A stretch of DNA of 64,000 nt from Corydoras sp. C115 (lineage: Eukaryota; Chordata; Actinopteri; Siluriformes; Callichthyidae): positions 16,001 to 80,000 of the forward strand of contig JAFMOC010000704.1 of NCBI GenBank assembly GCA_019802505.1. The letters run 5' to 3'. Numbering within the stretch: position 1 is the stretch's first letter; each line of letters opens with the position of its first letter. Below are positions 56,755 through 64,000 of the stretch, one piece after another. The translations under genes and the position numbers were made by a program. The notes beneath the pieces are model-generated. The model searched no databases, was not told the DNA's origin, and saw only the letters and a program-made list of their open reading frames with translations.

Positions 56755-57880
56755 GTGATTATTCTCTGGTATGCATCAGACTTTGCTTTGGATTTGGATT
56801 TTTCAGCACTATGAGATCTGTACACATCTGCACGACACTCAGCAAGCACTTAAAAAAAAAAAAACTTGCAGCTTAAAACAGTTTTTCAACTTCAGTCCCA
56901 GAAAGCAAAATGATTCCGGCCCACAGCCTTCATTTTCATCCGGCCCACTTATTGCAATTGTGTTCTCTGTTGTGCATCAGACATTCCTTTGGATTCAGAT
57001 TTTTCAGCACTATGAGATCTGTACACATCTGCACGACACTCACCAAGCCCTTAAAAAAAAAAACTAAAAAAAAAAACTTGCAGCTTAAAACAGTTTTTCA
57101 ACTTCAGTCCCAGATAGCAAAATGATTCCGGCCCACATCCTTCATTTTCATCCGGCCCACTTATTGCAATTGTGTTCTCTGTTGTGCATCAGACATTCCT
57201 TTGGATTCTGATTTTTCAGCACTATGAGATCTGTACACATCTGCACGACAGTCACCAAGCCCTTTAAAAAAAAAAAACTTGCAGCTTAAAACAGTTTTTC
57301 AACTTTAGTCTCAGATAGCAAAATGATTTCGGCCCACATCCTTCATTTTCATCCGGCCCACTTATTGCAATTGTGTTCTCTGTTGTGCATCAGACATTCC
57401 TTTGGATTCTGATTTTTCAGCACTATGAGATCTGTACACATCTGCACGACACTCACCAAGCACTTTAAAAAAAAAACTTGCAGCTTAAAACAGTTTTTTC
57501 AAATTCAGTCCCAGATAGCAAAATGATTCCAGCCCACATCCTTCATTTTCATCCGGCCCCCTTATTGCAATTGTGTTCTCTGTTGTGCATCAGACAGCCC
57601 TTTAAAAAAAAAAAAAAAAAAAAAAAAACTTGCAGCTTTAAACAGTTTTTCAACTTCAGTCCCAGATAGCAAAATGATTCCGGCCCACATCCTTCATTTT
57701 CATCCGGCCCCCTTATTGCAATTGTGTTCTCTGTTGTGCATCAGACAGCCCTTTAAAAAAAAAAAAAAAAAAAAAAAACTTGCAGCTTTAAACAGTTTTT
57801 CAACTTCAGTCCCAGATAGCAAAATGATTCCGGCCCACAGCCTTCATTTTCATCCGGCCCACCAGCTGCATGGATGGTTG
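56755..57880 (+). repeat. A-tract satellite, units of about 200 and 150 bp
   Basis: The landmark GCAAAATGATTC occurs at 56905, 57117, 57318, 57518, 57669 and 57819, giving periods of 212, 201, 200, 151 and 150 bp. Each unit has an A-run of 9-24 followed by ACTTGCAGCTT, then TTTCATCCGGCCC. The last two units lack about 50 bp (the TTTTTCAGCACTATGAGATC part). The array begins within about 40 bp of the keratin poly(A) region. Confidence 0.95.
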
Positions 57881-57989
57881 CACGGTTGAGGATGTGGTGC
57901 TGAATTAGGGCCACACATTAACCAAAAGGCTTACTTGTACAGTATCAGTAACCCTTTTTACTGCACCTATTGTCCATGTTCTCAGTTCC

Positions 57990-58110
57990 ACATCCTGTAA
58001 AGATGGACTTGTAGTTCTACAATTCCATTCTGTAGTCCATCTGTTTGTGTTCTACAGTGCAGACTGTGTACTCTGTTCTAATGGTCAGGACCTCAATTCA
58101 AGGATTAAAG
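57990..58110 (+). repeat. Piece of the MITE-like repeat
   Basis: AGATGGACTTGTAGTTCTAC and TCTGTAGTCCATCTGTTTGTG match 28030-28110 closely. Confidence 0.8.
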
Positions 58111-58555
58111 GATTCAGGGAGTCTTACTTGGAGTCTAGTCATTTACGTAACGTGGTACGTGAAATGTTAAAATTTTGGTATAATTTAAAACGAAGTGGTA
58201 GAATTATTATTTTTTATTTAAATATTAAATAATAACATTAAAATAAATAAAATAACAATAACAATAACATATATAATAATATAATAAAGAAAATAATAAT
58301 AAAAAAATTTAAATTGCCGCTCCTGCACTGCACTTAACTTGCACTTAAATGCACAACTCACTTTGATCATAACTTATAAGACCATTTTTAGTTTATATCT
58401 GTTACAGTGCCATAAATGTTGCTCTTTTTTATTTAAATTAAACATTGTAAATACATATTTTATTTTATTTTATTTTATTTTATTTTTATTTTATATTTAT
58501 TCTATTTTACTTATCCTTTTCTACAACTATTTTGTAAATCCAAATTTTTTACTTT
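58111..58555. other. AT-rich, no gene; possible retroelement 3' part
   Basis: Low-complexity AATAATAA and TTTTATTTTA runs (58200-58300, 58455-58500). GCTCCTGCACTGCACTTAAC near 58319 and the GTGACCAATAAACCTGATTT tail at 58961 may be the two sides of a dispersed element interrupted by a SINE-A. Confidence 0.45.
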
Positions 58556-58568
58556 ATGTGGAGATGTC

Positions 58569-58902
58569 GGGCGGCACGGTGGCTTCGTGGTTAGTATGTT
58601 CTCCTCTCAGCACTAGGGATTCCTGGTTCCATGTTCTCCCCGTGTCCACGTGAGTTTCCTCCGGGTTCTCCGGTTTCCTCCCACGGTCCAAAAACATGGA
58701 TCACGGTCAAGTGAATTCTCCAAATTGCCCCATATAAAGAGTGTTTGTGTGAGTGAGTGTGTGCCCAGTGATAGATTGGCGCCCTGTCCTGGGTGTATCT
58801 GCCCAGCGCCTGAAACGTTCTGCCCAGCGCCTGGAACCCCCCCCCCCCCCCCCCCCCCATCCCGCGACCCTAATAGAGGATAAAGCGGAAGATAATGGAT
58901 GG
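58569..58902 (+). mobile_element. SINE-A copy with 13-bp TSD
   Basis: ATGTGGAGATGTC flanks it (58556-58568 and 58903-58915). The GTTCGAATCCC B box is lost in a deletion (TCCTGGTTCCATGTTCTCC). The GCATGGGG block before the C-tract of about 20 is rearranged, with GTTCTGCCCAGCGCCTGG repeated. Confidence 0.93.
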
Positions 58903-58915
58903 ATGTGGAGATGTC

Positions 58916-59512
58916 AGGAAGGAATTTCTCTGCTGGCTGCACCGTGTATATCTACGCATGTGACCAATAAACCTGATTTGATTTTGATTGGATTTAAAAA
59001 TCAGCATCAGCACCAGGGACTCATTAAATACTAAAGTAAATAAAGGCGTTTTAATCGACTTTTAATGATCGTTAGTGATTCACGTTCTCCTCAGTCTAGT
59101 CTTTGTTTGTAACCACACAACACAACATTACAAAAAATTCTTTCCAGTTCCTTCATCGTTGCTCTGTGTCATATTTCCTGACTGCTCGATTCTTTGTTGT
59201 TATTAATGAATCCTACAGACAAAAGCTGTCCACCACTCCCACATCCTCTCCATCAGCGGTATAGATGGAGTCCTTTCCTGCCGTCCTTCTCATTACGGTC
59301 CCAGGTTTACTGCTTTAATTGTTTTGGCAACTGGTGTTGTGTCATCGTCAAACCTGGATGCCTTTCTGTCATCAGAATCAGAATCAGAATCAGAATCAGG
59401 TTCATTTGGCCAAGTACGTTACACACACAACTTTAGTAACGGATAGATGGCAACTCTCTAGTTATGATGACAATTTACAATTTACAGCACAGTGTGAATA
59501 TATATATATATA
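58916..59512. other. No gene; AGAATC-type repeat
   Basis: AGAATC hexamers at about 59374-59398 followed by GTTCATTTGGCCAAGTACG. The rest is unremarkable. Confidence 0.55.
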
Positions 59513-59687
59513 GGGTGGCACAGTGGCTTAGTAATTAGCATGTTCTCCTCTCAGCACTAGGGATTCCCGGTTTGCATCCCAATCTGGGTGGAGTTTCCAT
59601 GTTCTCCCCGTGTCCCCGTGGGTTTCCCCCACGTTCTCCGGTTCTCCGACCCTAGTTGAGGATAAAGCGGATAATGGATGAATGGAT
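59513..59687 (+). mobile_element. SINE-A copy, large internal deletion
   Basis: Head GGTGGCACAGTGGCTTAG to GTTCTCCGGTTCTCCG, then directly CCCTAGTTGAGGATAAAGCG and a GGAT tail. Confidence 0.93.
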
Positions 59688-59700
59688 GGATAATGTATAT

Positions 59701-60050
59701 TCATTCATTCATTCATTATCTCCCGCTTTATCCTCTATTAGGGTCGCGGTGGCGTTCCCCATGCCCATCCAGGGGAGAACATCTCCGGCGGTGGGCAGAT
59801 ACACCCAGGACAGGACGCCAATCCATCGCTGGGCACACACTCACTCACACAGACACACTCTATATGGGGCAATTTTGAGAATTCAATTGACTTGATCCAT
59901 GTTTTTAGACTGTGGGAGGAAACCGGAGAACCCGGAGGAAACCCATGCAGACACGGGGAGAACATGGAAACTCCACCCAGATGGGGATTCGAACCGGGAA
60001 TCCCTAGCGCTGAGAGGCGAACGTGCTAACCACTAAGCCACCGTGCCGCC
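59701..60050 (-). mobile_element. SINE-A copy, full length, 13-bp TSD, nested
   Basis: GGATAATGTATAT flanks it (59688-59700 and 60051-60063). The left copy of that repeat is the tail of the preceding SINE-A, so this element inserted into the 3' end of another. GAAT tail. Confidence 0.96.
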
Positions 60051-60077
60051 GGATAATGTATATATATATATACAAAT

Positions 60078-60140
60078 CAGATGGGGATTCGAACCGGGAA
60101 TCCCTAGCGATGAGAAGAGAACATGCTAATTACTACACAG
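60078..60140 (-). mobile_element. SINE-A head fragment
   Basis: AGATGGGGATTCGAACCGGG to ATGCTAATTACTAC, a short antisense piece with both boxes nearly intact. Confidence 0.85.
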
Positions 60141-60526
60141 TCCCGACTTTCTAATTATTAAATCCTGTTTTAATGATTGTATTATGTGTATAGTTTATAG
60201 TTTCATGAAAGGTATTCATACATTTTGTTTGGCGCAAAAAGCCCTTATCCATTGTATTCTAACTCAGTTCCTTCAGAGTTTGTGGGAAAAAAAATAAATA
60301 AAAAGCTTTTTCTTAAGAAAAAAAAAGTAATCTCAACAGCAAGAACAATGTCTTCCTTTCCTAATGTTCCGAGCCACCCAGGGGATGTGTGTCGGCTTCA
60401 CACACTGATTTGGTTTAATGCCAGAAGCCTTTCCTTCAGCTCACATATTTTAACGAGGCTGAGAAAATACACTCCTGCTGCGAGAAGAACAATGTCTGAT
60501 TATAAAAAGGCCAAGTTTTAAGATTA
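60141..60526. other. No gene seen
   Basis: No coding region recognised. Followed by a short TA array at 60527-60551. Confidence 0.45.
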
Positions 60527-60566
60527 TATATATATATATATATATATATATACTGTCTATATATCA

Positions 60567-61227
60567 ATCCATCCATTATCTTCCACTTTATCTTCTAGTA
60601 GGGTCGGGGGGGTTCCCCATGCCCATCCAGGGGAGAACGCTGGGCAAATACACCCAGGACAGGATGCTAATCTATCACTGGACACACTCACTCACACAGA
60701 CACACTCTATATGGGGCAATTTGGAGAACTCAATTGACCTTGATCCATGTTTTTGGAGTGTGGGAGGTAACCGGAGAACCCGGAGGAAACCCACGCGGAC
60801 ACAGGGAGAACATGGAAACTCCACCCAGGTGGGGATTTGATCCGGGAATCCCTAGTGCTGAGAGGAGAACATGCTAACCACTAAGCCATCATGCTGCCCC
60901 TCTTTTATTGAACACATTAAAGCAAACAGCATGACATTGGAACTTCTTTGTTGGGCGGGAAGGTGGCTTAGTGGTTGGCATGTTCTCTCAGCATTAGGGA
61001 TTCCCGGTTCGAATCCCCATCTCGGTGGAGTTTCCATGTTCTCCCCGTGTCCGCGTGGGTTTCCTCCGGGTTCTCCGGTTTCCTCCCACAGTCCCAAAAC
61101 ATGGATCAAGGTCAAATGAATTCTCCAAATTGCCCCATATAGAGTGTGTGTGTGTGAGTGAGTGTGTGTCCAGCGATAGATTGGCGCCCTGTCCTGGGTG
61201 TATCTGCCCAGCGCCCGAAACGTTCTC
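60567..61227. mobile_element. Two SINE-A copies, - then +
   Basis: 60567-60900 is an antisense near-full copy with a small deletion in the CGTTTCGGGCGCTGGG region. 60953-61227 is a sense copy from GGGCGGGAAGGTGGCTTAG that ends at CCGAAACGTTCTC, lacking the tail. Confidence 0.93.
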
Positions 61228-61281
61228 ACATTGTGTGTGCGAAATGAGCGCGTGTGTACAAGTGCTTCAGATACTGTGCTG

Positions 61282-61421
61282 CAGAGGAGTCGTTAGATCT
61301 GGGCTTTTTTGCCCCGGATGTTTGGTCAGTAGCCCCGAATCAAATGAGGGCAGCTTTTTCAGCCTCTCCTCCAGCAGCGTGACCCAACGATGGAGTCACC
61401 GTCTGCTGTTTGTGCTTCTAA

Positions 61422-61482
<61 letters not shown>

Positions 61483-61696
61483 GTGACAGATTTTTTCACC
61501 AGTATCGGGAGTAAAGTTACCGTAATAACTGTATGTTGACTGTCAAGAGCAGCTTCTCAGCTTTCAGAAACCGTCAGAATTTTTCTGAAGGAGCAAACTT
61601 TTGCAGAGTTACGGTATTTAAATCAAACTCTTATTAAAAGTCTCATCTGTGACCGACTCGTAAAACAGATTCCTGCTTTTCTGCTGAAGCTCAGGT
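61282..61696 (+). repeat. Dispersed repeat D1, copy 2, with (GT)n inside
   Basis: Same orientation and order as 21245-21700, about 40 kb away. The GT run is at 61423-61479. It ends at the tail side of an antisense SINE-A. Confidence 0.9.
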
Positions 61697-61697
61697 T

Positions 61698-62043
61698 CAT
61701 TCATTCATTCATTCATTATCTTCCGCTTTATCCTATATTAGGGTCGCGGTGGTGGTGGTGGGGGGGGGGTTCCCCATGCCCATCCAGGGGAGAACGTCTC
61801 GGGCGCGGGGCAGATACACCCAGGACAGGGCGCCAAGTCATTGCTGGGCACACACTCACTCACACAAACACATTCTATATGGGGCAATTTTTGAGAACTC
61901 AATTGACTTCATCCATATTTTTGCACTGTGGGAGGAAACCGGAGAACCCGGAGGAAACCCACGCAGACACGGGGAGAACATGGAAACTCCACCCAGATGG
62001 GGATTCGAACCAGGAATCCCTAGCGCTGAGAGGCGAACGTGCT
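61698..62043 (-). mobile_element. SINE-A copy, near full length
   Basis: GAAT tail complement, complete body, head truncated after GAACGTGCTCAAC. It abuts the end of D1 copy 2. Confidence 0.94.
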
Positions 62044-62073
62044 CAACTCATTTGATAAATAAAAGTATGAGAT

Positions 62074-62419
62074 GAGGGACGGCACGGTGGCTTAGTGGTT
62101 AGCATGTTCTCCTCTCAGCACTAGGGATTCCCGGTTCGAATCCCCATCTGGGTGGAGTTTCCATGTTCTCCCCGTGTCCGCGTGGGATTCCTCCGGGTTC
62201 TCCGGTTTCCTCCCACAGTCCAAAAACATGGATCAAGTCAGTTGAATTCTCCAAATTGCCCCATAGAGAGTGTGTCTGTGTGAGTGAGTGTGTGCCCAGT
62301 GATAGATTGGCACCCTGTCCTGGGTGTATCTGCCCAGCGGCCGAGATGTTCTCCCCTGGATGGGCATGGGGAACCCCACCGCGACCCTAGTAGAGGATAA
62401 AGCGGGAGATAATGGATGG
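62074..62419 (+). mobile_element. SINE-A copy, full length, 12-bp TSD
   Basis: AAAGTATGAGAT at 62062-62073 and 62420-62431. Between the left repeat and the head lie only a few bases (GAGGGAC). Confidence 0.95.
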
Positions 62420-62431
62420 AAAGTATGAGAT

Positions 62432-62839
62432 TTCAGGGAAAACACATAATTGTCTGTAATGTGACCCTGAAAGCCCGAACCCTGAAAACCGCTTCCACCA
62501 AAACACGGGGCTTTAACTGGAACTTGCCGTGATTCATACTTTAAACAATTCATGTTTCCACAATGTCCTGCAATCTGTTCAGGATCCAAAGATAAATATG
62601 ATAAGCCCGTTTTCTTTGAATCAACATGTTCAGGTGCTAAAAACGGCTCGAGTGCAGAACGATGTCATCTGAGCGTTAAAGCAAAGAATACCAGCATTCC
62701 AGAGGTGCCGCATCTGAACAGAACCTTTATACTGTGGAACATTGTTATTATTAGCCGTGGAGGTGGCACGTCAATGTCAAGAAATGGTGGCCAACTGAGG
62801 TCTGCCTCGCTGTGATTGGTGGGTGGAGGGATGGCAACA
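62432..62839. other. No gene seen
   Basis: No coding region recognised. Confidence 0.4.
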
Positions 62840-63060
62840 CCTGTTCCTGATTATACCCCCAGTCCTGAGAGTATTTAGGCTCATGGTGCCTTGTAGTCAG
62901 GGCCGGGACATTGGATCGCAACATGTTATTATCAGGGTGGGGCATTCGCGTCTGTGCATGTTAGTCGGCCCTGTTTTCACACGTGTGAGACCCTCGGGGT
63001 CACGGGTGTCGCACTATCTGCACCATCACCTGCTGGAATCATCGAGTGCGAGTGATGTGA
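62840..63060 (+). repeat. Dispersed repeat D2, copy 2
   Basis: Inverted relative to 50128-50351. It extends further at the left (CACCTGTTCCTGATTATACC), so the copy at 50128 is shorter at that end. Confidence 0.85.
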
Positions 63061-63109
63061 GTGTCATCACATTCTCAATCCATTGGGTTGATGGAGAGCT
63101 TCAACTCGG

Positions 63110-63456
63110 GCAGCACGGTGGCTTAGTGGTTAGCATGTTCTCCTCTCAGCTCTAGGGATTCCCGGTTCGAATCCCAATCTGGGTGGAGTTTCCATGTTCT
63201 CCCTGTGTCCGTGTGGGTTTCCTCCGGGTTCTCCGGTTTCCTCCCACAGTCCAAAAACATGGATCAAGTCAATTGAATTCTCCAAATTGCCCCATATAGA
63301 GAGTGTCTGTGTGAGTGAGTGTGTGTCCAGTGATAGATTGGTGTCCTGTCCTGGGTGTATCTGCCCAGCGCCCGAAACGTTCTCCCCTGGATGGGCATGG
63401 GGAACCCCACCGCGACCCTAATAGAGGATAAAGCGGAAGATAATGAATGAATGAAT
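63110..63456 (+). mobile_element. SINE-A copy, full length
   Basis: GGCAGCACGGTGGCTTAGTGG to GCGGAAGATAATGAATGAATG. The bases before it (TTCAACTCG) also precede the copy at 15030, possibly by chance. Confidence 0.96.
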
Positions 63457-63531
63457 AATAATTCATTCATTATCTAATCCAAAAGCACTTAAATAAATGA
63501 ATGAATAAATGAATAAAATCAAATGGAATTA

Positions 63532-63658
63532 TTCATTCATTCATTATCTTCCACTTTATCCTCTATTAGGGTTGCGGTGGGGTTCCCCATGCCCATCCAG
63601 GGGAGAACGTCTCAGGCGCTGGGCAGATACACCCAGGACAGGACGCAATCCATCGCTG
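63532..63658 (-). mobile_element. Short SINE-A (3' module only), 12-bp TSD
   Basis: 127 bp, from a GAAT tail complement to GCAATCCATCGCTG. Flanked by CAAATGGAATTA (63520-63531 and 63659-63670). Confidence 0.96.
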
Positions 63659-63670
63659 CAAATGGAATTA

Positions 63671-64000
63671 ATTAAACATAATTATTTATTCAAAGCAAAC
63701 AGAGTGAAAACCCAATAAAACCCAATGTGGTTTCATCCAATCAGAAAAAGCAGTTACGAGGTCACATGACAAGAAACCCCTGATTCTTTAAGACACTGAA
63801 TGATGAAACTACAGACGAGGGTGTGCCGTCGAGACTGATTACAGAACGGTTCCTGCTCAGTGTGAACGATGTCAATGAGGCGTTGTGAGGCGTTGTGGAG
63901 GAAGCGTGTTCAATCAGTCATCCTGTGGCTGCTGGGGTCTATCCCGGCTCACTGTGTGAAAGGTGGGGAAACACCCTCCACTGATTACCAGTTGTTCTCT
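63671..64000. other. No gene; possible SINE-like piece at the end
   Basis: GGGGTCTATCCCGGCTCACTG and GTGGGGAAACACCCTCCACTG (63937-63981) recall the 3' body of a different fish SINE or LINE tail. Too short to classify. Confidence 0.4.

Overview
The window looks like repeat-dense genomic DNA from a bony fish, probably an otophysan such as a catfish (species-level guess, low confidence). It contains one recognisable host gene: a type II keratin gene on the + strand at 52173-55821. The exons match the conserved vertebrate plan (61, 96, 165, 126 and 221 nt for exons 3-7), with GT/AG junctions, a TATA box upstream and an AATAAA signal at 56713. As written, the reading frame is broken twice, at about 52365 and about 54262. 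I saw no CRISPR array, no bacterial-type operon and no convincing new protein-coding system.

Most of the rest is transposable elements and tandem DNA. The dominant element, called SINE-A here, is about 350 bp and occurs in more than 60 full or partial copies on both strands. Its 5' end is tRNA-like, with an A-box-like TGGCTTAGTGGTTAGCA and a B-box-like GGTTCGAATCC. Its body is shared by all copies, and its tail reads GATAAAGCGGAAGATAATGG followed by GGAT or GAAT repeats. At least a dozen copies are flanked by direct repeats of 8-26 bp, which fix their ends and show that they inserted by retrotransposition. A 5'-truncated LINE at 13865-14505 ends in nearly the same tail as SINE-A, so a relative of it is the likely mobilising partner. 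A second tRNA-derived SINE with an L2-type tail (SINE-V here) clusters at 27221-28610. A complete Tc1-like DNA transposon with an intact 340-residue transposase and perfect 28-bp ends lies at 23739-25356 inside a TA microsatellite.

Layout: 1-2650 holds a SINE end and a 120-136 bp satellite. 3-8.5 kb holds SINE-A copies and a palindrome. 8.8-12.0 kb holds two arrays of a 13-bp satellite with a duplicated 403-bp flank. 12.7-23.7 kb holds SINE-A clusters, the nested LINE and several inverted arrangements. 23.7-25.4 kb is the Tc1-like element. 27.2-28.6 kb holds SINE-V copies and a palindromic MITE-like repeat. 29-51.5 kb holds many SINE-A copies mixed with long TA and TG microsatellites, ending in a 360-bp tandem triplication of SINE-A. 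52-56.7 kb is the keratin gene, followed directly by an A-tract satellite at 56.75-57.88 kb. 58-64 kb returns to SINE-A and dispersed repeats.

The most unusual observations concern repeat biology. Three short SINE-A copies with clean target-site duplications all start at the same internal point. A SINE-A dimer with one shared junction occurs at two loci. The SINE and LINE share a 3' tail. The 13-bp satellite has higher-order structure, and its duplication junction carries an 11-bp-arm hairpin.
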